A stretch of 64,000 nucleotides of DNA from Rossellomorea vietnamensis (GTDB lineage: Bacteria; Bacillota; Bacilli; Bacillales; Bacillaceae_B), in assembly GCF_025398035.1 (NCBI RefSeq), contig NZ_CP104558.1, positions 248,001-312,000 of the forward strand, read 5' to 3'. Numbering within the stretch: the first letter of the stretch is position 1; every line of letters begins with the position of its first letter. Below the pieces are notes generated by a model that did not search any database, was not told the DNA's origin, and saw nothing but the letters and a program-made list of their open reading frames with translations. A program made the position numbers and the translations under genes. This document shows positions 35,765 to 43,413 of the stretch, in pieces.

Positions 35765-36343
35765 ATGGAACCCAAACCCAAAATCAGCCATCCATCATTT
35801 TTATCGAAATTCATCCCGAATCCCAAGGAACGAAAAAATGTCATCTTCTATTTGGCATTAAGCAGTTGCTTAACGGCTGCAGGAATTCTCCTCATTTTTG
35901 CTTACAGGGAAGTCCTTATGGGAATGAATGAGGAATCCTACAAGGATTTTCTCAAACAGTTCGGATCCGCAGCAAGAATTATTTACTTTGTCGTCCTCAG
36001 TATCTTTCCGATATTCCTGTTAATGAAATGGAAAGGGTTGAAAGGGGTAAAGTGGAAGGATATAGAAATAAAACGCATTGTCCAATTTGTAGGAAAGCTG
36101 TTGAGGAAATGGCACGTTCCATTAGCACTATTGGCAACGGCAGGTGTAGTGTTACACGGAATTCTGGCCATCATCAGAGATTTCCACTGGAACTTCACCA
36201 ATATTACAGGGATCCTTTCGAGTATCGCGCTCTTCTTCCTTGTAACCATGGGATTTAAGCGCTTCAAGAGAAAGGACCGGGCGTGGCATTTAAAACTTGC
36301 CATCACCTTTACCGTATTTTTTATGATTCACGCCTCTTTTTAA
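35765..36343 (+). CDS. Putative diheme membrane cytochrome b-like protein
   Basis: A 192-residue protein with about five membrane helices. Two helices each carry a pair of histidines 14 residues apart: H117 and H131 (WHVPLALLATAGVVLH), and H175 and H189 (WHLKLAITFTVFFMIH). This double H-x13-H arrangement is how two b-type hemes are ligated in cytochrome b and in ferric-reductase-like membrane domains. I know no named family for it. AGGAGAACGTAA precedes the ATG. A long symmetric terminator follows. Heme binding is an inference from residue spacing. Confidence 0.75.
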   Translation: MEPKPKISHPSFLSKFIPNPKERKNVIFYLALSSCLTAAGILLIFAYREVLMGMNEESYKDFLKQFGSAARIIYFVVLSIFPIFLLMKWKGLKGVKWKDIEIKRIVQFVGKLLRKWHVPLALLATAGVVLHGILAIIRDFHWNFTNITGILSSIALFFLVTMGFKRFKRKDRAWHLKLAITFTVFFMIHASF

Positions 36344-36354
36344 TCCAGCCTAAC

Positions 36355-36399
36355 AAAAAGGTTATCACAAAGGGTAAATACCTTTGTGATAACCTTTTT
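36355..36399. terminator. Bidirectional terminator
   Basis: AAAAAGGTTATCACAAAGG and its perfect complement enclose a 7-base loop, with A/T tracts on both sides. It serves the cytochrome-like gene and the convergent GNAT gene. Confidence 0.95.
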
Positions 36400-36404
36400 C
36401 TGTT

Positions 36405-36962
36405 CTAAGCTTCAAGCGCCTGCTCTTCTTCGGGCGACTGCTGAAGCTGATATAAATAGAGTGTGTACAAATCTTTCGGGATCTCATACAGATCATACAC
36501 GTCTTCTTGAGCATTTAATTGATCATAGAGAGATTTCCTTGATTCATTTGCCTTTACGACATAAGGCAGCTTTTCTGCGGCTTTTTGTGAACGCGTATTC
36601 ACCTTTCTGATTCTCATAAAGATGGTTTCCATTCCCAGCTCAAAAAATAACTCGGAAAAGAATGCATCCTTCGCAGGCTGGTTATACCCTTTGCCATGAA
36701 ACGGCTTACCGAGCCACGTACCAAGGAATCCTGCATTTTCCTGGATGTCGAATAAATTAATCGTTCCGATAGGGTTGCCCCACTCGTCCAAAATCGTGCG
36801 GGAAATAAGTTCTCCCCGCTCTTCTGCTTCAATGGTTTGTTTGGTCAGGAAAAGAAGCTCCTCATAGGAATACGCCTTTTGACGCACAAAAGGGAAGACA
36901 TCCGGGTGCACCATCAGGTCATAAAGTTCATGACACTCATGTAAATCACGTTTCTTGATCAT
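36405..36962 (-). CDS. GNAT family N-acetyltransferase
   Basis: A 185-residue acetyltransferase of the RimJ/RimL-like group (Acetyltransf_3): IGTINLFDIQENAGFLGTWLGKPFHGKGYNQPAKDAFF contains the beta-bulge and acetyl-CoA loop, and IRKVNTRSQKAAEKL is the C-terminal motif. The substrate is unknown; relatives modify protein N-termini or amino groups of small molecules. AAGGAGGG precedes ATG 36962 but lies inside a hairpin of the unusual leader described next. Confidence 0.88.
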   Translation of the reverse strand: MIKKRDLHECHELYDLMVHPDVFPFVRQKAYSYEELLFLTKQTIEAEERGELISRTILDEWGNPIGTINLFDIQENAGFLGTWLGKPFHGKGYNQPAKDAFFSELFFELGMETIFMRIRKVNTRSQKAAEKLPYVVKANESRKSLYDQLNAQEDVYDLYEIPKDLYTLYLYQLQQSPEEEQALEA

Positions 36963-37081
36963 AGTAGACCCTCCTTGAGGGCAGTCTACTCGCGTACGAT
37001 CCCACCCTCGAAATTTTTAAATGGTAACTAAAAAATTTCGGGGTGGGAATCGAACCCACTAAGACCAGTCAAGAAACTGGT
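36963..37081 (-). promoter_or_regulatory. Structured leader of the GNAT gene with buried ribosome site
   Basis: Read on the minus strand the leader has four elements. First, a hairpin ACCAG-TTTCTTGA-CTGGT (37064-37081). Second, a T-arm-like hairpin GTGGG-TTCGATT-CCCAC (37043-37059). Third, a long imperfect inverted repeat (37031-37052 with 36997-37018) with about 20 pairs. Fourth, directly before the ATG, AGTAGA...CCCTC-AAG-GAGGG-TCTACT (36963-36990), which encloses AAGGAGGG. Elements two and three share bases, and the GAGGG of element three can also pair with the CCCTC of element four, so folds are mutually exclusive. No known riboswitch class is recognised. Confidence 0.5.
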
Positions 37082-37237
37082 GGCGCACCTTTTGCCTTCC
37101 CTTCATTACAGTCGCTAAAATATATGAATAGATCGCTTTGTAATCGGAAATAAATTATCCATCTGTATCATATACGAAATATCTCAAAAAGGAAATAGGT
37201 AAAATGCTGATTTTTGAAGAAAATTTTTAACAAATTT

Positions 37238-38368
37238 CTACACGTTTTGATAAGCGATTTCCCCGTTGACGAAAGTCAACATAGGCTTTGCCATAAAGTG
37301 AAATGGGTGGTGGCTCCAAAGGACCAGATCGGCATCTTTATTTACTTCAATACTGCCGACCCGGTCAGATACACCAAGGTTTCTGGCAGGGGCGATGGTG
37401 ATTCCTTCCAATGCCTTCTGTTCCTCCAATCCTTCACGCACGGCAATCGCCGCACACATGTTCAGATACTGGATGGGTGTGTAAGGGTGATCGGTCGTAA
37501 CCGACACTTCGACACCGGCTTCCGTCAATTTCTGATAGGTGATCCAGCTCTTGTTTTTAAGCTCTACCTTTGAGCGTCTTGTGAACGTCGGACCGACAGA
37601 AACCTTTAAGTTTTTTCCTTTCAGCTCATCCGCTATGAGGTGGCCCTCCGTGCAATGTTCTATCCGGAGGTCAAGGTTGAATTCTTCAGCGAAACGCACT
37701 GCGGATAAAATATCATCCGCCCTGTGAGCGTGGATCCGAACAGGGATTTCCCGCTTTAAAGCGGAAACGAGAGGAGCGACTCTCAGTTCCTCTGGCTGAT
37801 CACAATATTTAGCAGAGAAAAAGGCTTCCCTGAGCATCCCCATGATCCCCATCCTTGTAATGGAATCATTGTTTCCATTGCTATGGATTCGTTTCGGATT
37901 TTCCCCTAAAGCGATCTTCAATCCGGAGGTTTCTTTGATTAGCATGGATCTGATGTTAGAGCCATGTGTTTTGATCACCGCTGTGGTACCCCCGATCACA
38001 TTCGCGCTTCCGGGCATGACATTCACGGTGGTGACGCCGTATGTAAGGGCGTCTTTAAAGCCGGGGTCCAATGGGTATACCCCGTCGAAGGCCCTGATAT
38101 GAGGGGTCATCGGTTCGATCGTTTCATTGGCGTCGTTACCCGCCCAGCCTGTACCTTCATCATAGAGTCCCAGATGAGTGTGGCAATCAATGAATCCGGG
38201 AAAAAGGAATTTCCCCTGACAATCGTACACGGAAGCGTGGTGGAATCCCTCCACGTCATGGGGGAATATTTGTTTGATTTTTCCGTCTTTTATGAGTAAA
38301 GCTCCATTATGAATAGGCTTGGATGTAATGGGATAAATGGTTACATTTCTTAAAAGTATGGAGTTCAT
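37238..38368 (-). CDS. Amidohydrolase family protein
   Basis: A 376-residue metal-dependent hydrolase of the imidazolonepropionase/dihydroorotase superfamily: DCHTHLG (HxH metal site, about 61-67), VRIHAHRADD and RIEHCTEGH (metal His), and VTTDHPYTP with the late Asp. The N- and C-terminal strands form the usual small beta domain ending with DADLVLWSHHPF. The substrate is unknown. The ATG at 38368 has GAAAGGAAA upstream; another ATG at 38383 also has a fair site, so the start is uncertain by five codons. Confidence 0.87.
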   Translation of the reverse strand: MNSILLRNVTIYPITSKPIHNGALLIKDGKIKQIFPHDVEGFHHASVYDCQGKFLFPGFIDCHTHLGLYDEGTGWAGNDANETIEPMTPHIRAFDGVYPLDPGFKDALTYGVTTVNVMPGSANVIGGTTAVIKTHGSNIRSMLIKETSGLKIALGENPKRIHSNGNNDSITRMGIMGMLREAFFSAKYCDQPEELRVAPLVSALKREIPVRIHAHRADDILSAVRFAEEFNLDLRIEHCTEGHLIADELKGKNLKVSVGPTFTRRSKVELKNKSWITYQKLTEAGVEVSVTTDHPYTPIQYLNMCAAIAVREGLEEQKALEGITIAPARNLGVSDRVGSIEVNKDADLVLWSHHPFHFMAKPMLTFVNGEIAYQNV

Positions 38369-38431
38369 CGTTTTTCCTTTCATGAGGCTTGTTTCCTTAT
38401 TATTTTAAACAATTTTGCGTGAAAAAAGAAG

Positions 38432-39031
38432 TTAATCCATCCTTTTATTTCTTCTATATGAATAAATTAGATAAAAAAGGGTTGAAATGACAGCTATTAA
38501 ACTGAGGGGTTTAATATAGCGCGTCCCGATGACTTCAATATGCTCCCAGTGTGTACCGAGTTCCATCCCGATGATCATGAACAACAATGTCCAGGGCAGC
38601 ATGGCTGCAAAAGTGTACAAAGTGAATGTAGAGAAGGGCATGCGGCTAATGCCGGCGGGTATACTGATGGCATGCCGGACGATCGGTATGAAGCGTGCAG
38701 TGAAAATGACGATCGTCCCGTGCTTCTCAAACCACTTCTCTGCAGCAAGAATATGCTTTGAATGAATAAACAGATATTTTCCGTATTTTTCAAAAAACGG
38801 TCGGCCTCCATAGTACCCCAGCCAATAAAGAAATAACTGAGCCACGGTCCCACCGACGACCCCGCTGATGAAGGCCCCGATAAACGTGAGTTTGCCGGCG
38901 GTTACCATGAAGCCTGCATAGCTCAGGACAAGCTCGCTGGGGATGACTTCTATCATGAGTGCAAGTGAGATTCCCGCATATCCCAAATCGGTTAAGAATG
39001 TAAGGATGTGTAAAATCCATTCATGGTTCAT
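38432..39031 (-). CDS. DedA family membrane protein
   Basis: A 199-residue DedA/SNARE-associated membrane protein with the conserved MIEVIPSELVLSYAGF region near the N-terminus and the ARFIPIVRHAISIPAGISRM motif (about 112-131). DedA proteins have been linked to lipid carrier and phospholipid flipping across the membrane. It starts 10 bases after the uppP stop, with AGGAGGAAACAT, so it forms an operon with the undecaprenyl pyrophosphatase gene; this supports a shared role in undecaprenyl phosphate recycling. Confidence 0.9.
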   Translation of the reverse strand: MNHEWILHILTFLTDLGYAGISLALMIEVIPSELVLSYAGFMVTAGKLTFIGAFISGVVGGTVAQLFLYWLGYYGGRPFFEKYGKYLFIHSKHILAAEKWFEKHGTIVIFTARFIPIVRHAISIPAGISRMPFSTFTLYTFAAMLPWTLLFMIIGMELGTHWEHIEVIGTRYIKPLSLIAVISTLFYLIYSYRRNKRMD

Positions 39032-39041
39032 ATGTTTCCTC

Positions 39042-39827
39042 CTACATGAATCCTGAGTATTGAAGAATGAGAATCAAGAGACCTAATGCCCAAACATAAT
39101 AGGAGAATATTTTCAAAGAATGCTTCTTCAAGAAATTCACCATGGTCATTATGGCGAAATAGCCGAAGACTGCAGCGCTGACTGTTCCGATGGCTAAACT
39201 TGAAAAGGGGATCGATTCTACTTGGCCACCGATCATTGCTTTTCCCTGTAGCACGATACCTCCCAGAATGGCGGGGGTAGAAAGGAGAAAGGAGAAATAG
39301 GCTGCAGTCTCTCTGTCCAATTTCCTGAATAATCCTGCTGCTATCGTCAAACCGGACCTTGAAAGGGCGGGGAATATGGCTGCCGCTTGGAAGCTGCCAA
39401 TCACCAAAGCATCTGTATAAGAAAGGTCATCCAGCTTTTTGTAGCCGTTCTTCACTCCGTCAGCGACATACATAATGCACCCTGTCACAAGAAACTCCCA
39501 ACCGATGGTAGACCCTGTCTTTGATATGGCGTCAAAATAGTCTTCGAACATAAATCCGATAATTACTGCAGGGATGGTCCCGATGATGAGAATCCAGGAT
39601 AATTTACTGAATGGGTGCTTCAACATGTATAAAAGTTCCTTCTGATAAACGACCAGGACGGCAATCAAGGTACCGATATGAAGCATCGTATCCAGGAATA
39701 GCCCGGCTTCTTCCAGTCCGAAAGCAAGCCTCCCGAGATAAAGATGCCCGGTGCTTGAGATGGGAAGAAACTCTGTTAACCCTTGTATAACGCCGAGGAT
39801 AAAGGCCTCGATTTTGTTCACATTCAC
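39042..39827 (-). CDS. uppP: Undecaprenyl-diphosphatase UppP (BacA)
   Basis: A 261-residue, multi-helix membrane enzyme that dephosphorylates undecaprenyl diphosphate to recycle the cell-wall lipid carrier. It has the signature ILGVIQGLTEFLPISSTGHL (about 12-31) and FPALSRSGLTIAAGL (about 155-169), the two motifs lining the active site. Several in-frame GTGs open the frame (39830, 39827, 39821); 39827 has the best spacing to AAAGG. The stop TAG overlaps the AGGAGG of dedA. Confidence 0.95.
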   Translation of the reverse strand: MNVNKIEAFILGVIQGLTEFLPISSTGHLYLGRLAFGLEEAGLFLDTMLHIGTLIAVLVVYQKELLYMLKHPFSKLSWILIIGTIPAVIIGFMFEDYFDAISKTGSTIGWEFLVTGCIMYVADGVKNGYKKLDDLSYTDALVIGSFQAAAIFPALSRSGLTIAAGLFRKLDRETAAYFSFLLSTPAILGGIVLQGKAMIGGQVESIPFSSLAIGTVSAAVFGYFAIMTMVNFLKKHSLKIFSYYVWALGLLILILQYSGFM

Positions 39828-40030
39828 CACTGCCTTTCTTCAAGAACTCTAAGGACAAACTCCTCTTCTAAACATATATTCCGATTCGTCCCATTTCATG
39901 AGGGTTGTCATGAAGAAACAAAAAAGAACACATAAAGAAAATCTTAAAATAGGTGAAACTTTGTGGAAGTAAGGACGTAAATATAGAGGAGGGTGATCTG
40001 CTAAAAGTGTTTATACAAGGAGGAATTGGC

Positions 40031-40354
40031 ATGCCGACAAAAGATGAAAGAATGATGGCAGCTCTTATCTATATATCAAGCTTTTTTACCGTATTCATCG
40101 GGCCATTAATCATTTGGCTCATTAAAAAGGACGAATCGGAGTTCGTGGACTTCCATGGGAAAGAATACTTGAACTTTCTCATTTCGTATGCCGTTTACGG
40201 ATTTGTAAGCAGCATTCTCATGGTGGTATTGATCGGATTTGTGTTAGCTCCCATCGTAGGGCTGATGGCGCTGATTTTCACCATCCTGGGTGCGGTAAAG
40301 GCATATGAAGGTGACTATTACAAAATCCCGACAGTCTTTCGATTATTGAAATAA
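40031..40354 (+). CDS. DUF4870 domain membrane protein
   Basis: A 107-residue protein with three membrane helices and the DUF4870/Tic20-like pattern DERMMAALIYISSFF...GPLIIWLIKKDESEFVDFHGKEYLNF. AAGGAGGAATTGGC precedes ATG 40031; the open frame upstream has no good start. The function is unknown. A terminator follows at once. Confidence 0.87.
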   Translation: MPTKDERMMAALIYISSFFTVFIGPLIIWLIKKDESEFVDFHGKEYLNFLISYAVYGFVSSILMVVLIGFVLAPIVGLMALIFTILGAVKAYEGDYYKIPTVFRLLK

Positions 40355-40360
40355 ACAATG

Positions 40361-40394
40361 AAAGAACTCATGAGCCTCATGGGTTCTTTTTCTT
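40361..40394 (+). terminator. Terminator after DUF4870 gene
   Basis: AAAGAAC(T)CATGAG pairs with CTCATG(G)GTTCTTT, with one mismatch and a T tail. Confidence 0.88.
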
Positions 40395-40422
40395 TCCTGG
40401 AAAGAGAGTGTGGAAGAAAATG

Positions 40423-40450
40423 TTGACAAAACGTTCATTAACTTTATAAT
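40423..40450 (+). promoter_or_regulatory. Consensus SigA promoter of the WYL gene
   Basis: TTGACA and TATAAT, both perfect consensus, are separated by 16 bases, 41 bases before the start codon. Confidence 0.8.
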
Positions 40451-40490
40451 TTTATAAAACTATCATCTCTATAAAGGAGAATGCATCCCT

Positions 40491-41486
40491 ATGACGAGGA
40501 TTGATAATAAAGTAAGACTGCTGAAGCTAATGAGTATTTTAAAAGACGAAACGGACGAGGATCATGAGCTGAACCTGGATGACATCATTCTTCGCTTTAA
40601 ACAGGCATATGGACAGGAATTGAAACTTAACAAGAATTCCTTAAAGGATGATCTGGATCATCTCATCCTGCATGGGTTCGATGTGACCATCAATCAGGAA
40701 AAGGATGGTCTTCCTAAATATTACAGCCACCAATATCGTTTGTTTGAGTTATACGAACTCCGGATGCTCATCGATGCAGTGGTATCTGCCAAATTCATTT
40801 CGAAGAAGGAAACGAGGCAGCTGACAGGGAAGATAAAGCAGTTGACAAGCCATCAACAAGGGAAGAAGTTACATAATGAAATCCAAATCGATTCCTCCAT
40901 CAAAAGTGAAACCCCTTTTATTCGCCGCACCATCCATGATATCCATGAGGCGATTGCCGAACGGAGGGTAATCACCTTTCAATATGGGCGGTATGATGTC
41001 AATAAACAATTTAACCTCAGTCATGAGGGCCGGCTGTATAAGGTTAGACCGTATGCTCTTGCCTGGGCGAATGATTTTTATTATCTTATTGCGTACTATT
41101 TTGAAGCGGACGAAATACGTCACTATCGGGTCGATCGATTGCGTAATGTTGAAGTCCTTTCGGAAACCTATCCATATGAAGGCTTCGATGTATCCAAATA
41201 CGTTCAGTCAACATTTCAAATGTTTGCCGGAGACGAAGAGTGGATCAAGATTAAGTTTCATAACAACCTCATCAATGTGATGATGGATAAGTTCGGGAAA
41301 GATGTCCATATCCAAAGGCACGGAGAGGACCATTTTATTCTGTCGACCAAAGCACGGGTAAGCACCGGTCTCGTAAACTGGATCCTCACATTTGGAAGTC
41401 AGGCTGAAGTGCTCTCTCCCCCTTCCCTCGTCAAAACCGTCAAAGCAGAAGTGGATAAACTGTATACTTTATATCAAGATAACTAA
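40491..41486 (+). CDS. WYL-domain transcriptional regulator
   Basis: A 331-residue regulator with an N-terminal winged helix-turn-helix (about 1-75), a linker, and a WYL domain (about 150-235, with VITFQYGRYD, VRPYALAWANDFYYLIAYY and IRHYRVDRLRNVEVL) plus a C-terminal WCX extension. WYL proteins sense nucleic acids or nucleotides and often control DNA repair or defence genes. No such neighbour is evident; the gene stands alone with a consensus promoter, so its targets may be elsewhere. Confidence 0.9.
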   Translation: MTRIDNKVRLLKLMSILKDETDEDHELNLDDIILRFKQAYGQELKLNKNSLKDDLDHLILHGFDVTINQEKDGLPKYYSHQYRLFELYELRMLIDAVVSAKFISKKETRQLTGKIKQLTSHQQGKKLHNEIQIDSSIKSETPFIRRTIHDIHEAIAERRVITFQYGRYDVNKQFNLSHEGRLYKVRPYALAWANDFYYLIAYYFEADEIRHYRVDRLRNVEVLSETYPYEGFDVSKYVQSTFQMFAGDEEWIKIKFHNNLINVMMDKFGKDVHIQRHGEDHFILSTKARVSTGLVNWILTFGSQAEVLSPPSLVKTVKAEVDKLYTLYQDN

Positions 41487-41564
41487 CCAGAGGCAGGGAC
41501 AATCTAAATTCATTTCCTCTAAAGAAGAATCCTCAAAAAATTAGTTAGGATCACTTGTTACACC

Positions 41565-41696
41565 GCTATTGATTTCCGTGCAAGACTTCGCTTTCCTCGG
41601 GCGGAAGGCAAGCCTCCTCGTCGCTGACGCTCCTGCGGGGTCTTACCTATTCCGCTTTTCCCGTAGGAGTCTTCGTCTTCCACTCCAATCAATAGC
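41565..41696 (-). repeat. Structured intergenic repeat, copy 3
   Basis: GCTATTGATT (41565-41574) pairs with AATCAATAGC (41687-41696). Inside, AAGAC (41582-41586) pairs with GTCTT (41675-41679), and GGCAAG (41607-41612) with CTTACC (41642-41647). The last stem has one C-A mismatch on the plus strand, but on the minus strand this becomes a G-T (G-U) pair. That fits a structure formed by the minus-strand transcript, the same orientation as the conserved words GACTCC, AAGACCCC and GAGGAGG. Confidence 0.85.
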
Positions 41697-41931
41697 TAGA
41701 ACCTGCTATATACACTGAATATGCTTTAGCAAAGATAATAAAAGTCACGTTTCACAGAGGCTGTCATTCATACACAGATTTTTTTCCTTTGTTCGGTCCC
41801 TCTTAGAAGTTTGTGTCTTAGAAGATATTATTAGCAGGAATCTATCACTGCCACACTGCAACTACTAGAATATGAGTGTTGATAAAATAGTGTACACTAC
41901 AAGGTTATAGTGGAACACTTACGCTTGGAAA
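41697..41931 (+). other. Gene-free spacer between repeat copies 3 and 4
   Basis: About 235 AT-rich bases with no reading frame of note, no clear promoter and no terminator. Together with the flanking repeats it makes the 500 bp after the WYL gene non-coding. Confidence 0.6.
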
Positions 41932-42010
41932 GTTGATTGGAGCGGAAGTTGCTCGACTCCTGCGGGAAACGCTGGACAGGTGAGACCCCACAGGGCTTTT
42001 GAGTTGCACC

Positions 42011-42041
42011 CCTATTGTTGGACACCCCAACCAACAATAGG
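42011..42041 (+). promoter_or_regulatory. IS left-end hairpin overlapping the orfA ribosome site
   Basis: CCTATTGTTGG (42011-42021) pairs perfectly with CCAACAATAGG (42031-42041). The last bases of the right arm are the start of the AGGAGG ribosome site, so RNA entering from outside would mask it. Confidence 0.65.
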
Positions 42042-42055
42042 AGGTGCCAGCACGT

Positions 42056-42574
42056 ATGGCCAAGTTTACTCAAGAATCTAAATTGAAAGCTGCTAAACGT
42101 TATCTTAATGAACTCGTTAGTTATCGAGATCTTGCCAATCAAGTGGGGGTTGATCAATCTGTTCTGCGCTATTGGGTGATGTTAGTTCGTCACCACGGGG
42201 ACCAAGCCTTTACCTTTCCCTATACAAACTATCCTTCCGCCTTTAAACTGAGGGTAATTCAATTTATTACGGAGAAGAATTGCTCCATTCGAGAGGCATC
42301 AGCCATTTTTCATATCCCAGACCCCTGTATGGTTCGTAGGTGGGTCAAAAAGTGGGAAAGAGCTGGAGAAGATGCCTTCGGATCATTAGAAATGAGGCCT
42401 TCTACAATGACATCTAATCATAAAGATAAGAAGATCAAAGATAACTCTTCTAACCAAACGATGGAAGATATGAAAAAAGAACTGGAATACCTTCGTATGG
42501 AAAATGCGTATTTAAAAAAGCTAAAAGCCTTAGTTCAGGAAGAACCATCACCAACGAAATCAAAGCGAAAGTAG
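42056..42574 (+). CDS. IS3 transposase OrfA
   Basis: A 172-residue DNA-binding protein with two helix-turn-helix segments (about 15-45 and 68-100) and a C-terminal coiled coil (MEDMKKELEYLRMENAYLKKLKAL). ATG 42056 follows AGGAGG. The A-AAA-AAG slippery heptamer at 42514-42520 lies in the coiled coil and would shift ribosomes to the orfB frame. Confidence 0.92.
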   Translation: MAKFTQESKLKAAKRYLNELVSYRDLANQVGVDQSVLRYWVMLVRHHGDQAFTFPYTNYPSAFKLRVIQFITEKNCSIREASAIFHIPDPCMVRRWVKKWERAGEDAFGSLEMRPSTMTSNHKDKKIKDNSSNQTMEDMKKELEYLRMENAYLKKLKALVQEEPSPTKSKRK

Positions 42575-42600
42575 TATTTGAACTAAGGAACGAATTCCCG

Positions 42601-43413
42601 GTGACTAAAATGATAAAAGTAGCTAAGCTGCCTAAAAGTACTTACTATCACATCACAAAAAAATTAGACCAACCAGATCCTGATCGCAAATGGAAAAGAA
42701 GGATCAATTTCATCTACCATAAACACTTAGGACGCCTTGGGTACCGTCGCATTACGGACGTTCTTCAAGCAAAAGGACACGATATAAATAAAAAGAAAGT
42801 CCTTCGAATCATGAGAGAATTGGGCCTTAAATGCATTGTGCGAATGAAAAAATATAAATCCTACAAAGGGAAAGTTGGAAAAGTAGCTCCCAACATCCTA
42901 AATCGTAATTTTAGAGCCGATAAACCTAATCAAAAATGGGTGACAGACGTAACGGAGTTCAAACTGTTCGGTCAAAAGCTCTATCTGTCCCCCATTCTAG
43001 ACCTATTTAACGGAGAGATCATTACCTATACGCTCCAATCAAGGCCGACATTTGACTTGGTCGAGAAGATGTTAGAAAAAGGATTAAAACATGTAAATGA
43101 AGGCGATGAGCTCTTAATCCATTCAGATCAAGGGTGGCATTATCAAATGGCTCAGTACCGAAGGACACTGAAAAAACATAACATCACCCAAAGTATGTCT
43201 CGTAAAGGAAACTGTTACGACAACTCGGTCATGGAGAACTTTTTTGGGATAATGAAGTCTGAGTTCCTTTACTTAAAGGAATTTGATAGTATCGAGCACT
43301 TTAAAGAAGAACTGAAAGAATACATGTATTACTACAATCACCTGAGAATCAAATCAAGGTTAAAACGAAAAAGTCCGGTAGCTTATCGAGTAAGTACTGA
43401 ATTAGCTGCTTAG
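42601..43413 (+). CDS. IS3 transposase OrfB (DDE integrase domain)
   Basis: A 270-residue integrase-type segment with VTDVTEF, HSDQGWHYQM and ENFFGIMKSE giving the D, D, E triad. The frame is -1 to OrfA and stays open back to the slippery site at 42514, so the active form is an OrfAB fusion made by programmed frameshifting. It has no disabling mutations. Confidence 0.92.
   Translation: MTKMIKVAKLPKSTYYHITKKLDQPDPDRKWKRRINFIYHKHLGRLGYRRITDVLQAKGHDINKKKVLRIMRELGLKCIVRMKKYKSYKGKVGKVAPNILNRNFRADKPNQKWVTDVTEFKLFGQKLYLSPILDLFNGEIITYTLQSRPTFDLVEKMLEKGLKHVNEGDELLIHSDQGWHYQMAQYRRTLKKHNITQSMSRKGNCYDNSVMENFFGIMKSEFLYLKEFDSIEHFKEELKEYMYYYNHLRIKSRLKRKSPVAYRVSTELAA

Noticed and set aside
36963-37020. T-box leader (GAGGGTGGGA resembles AGGGTGGNACCGCG)
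   Set aside because: The motif is interrupted and followed by a ribosome-site hairpin instead of a U-tailed terminator; Stem I with specifier and AG bulge is not seen.
37043-37081. A tRNA gene on the minus strand (T-arm-like GTGGG-TTCGATT-CCCAC preceded by a hairpin)
   Set aside because: There is no acceptor stem, no D-arm, no CCA or discriminator pattern, and the second hairpin has an 8-base loop, so it is not a tRNA; kept only as part of the leader.
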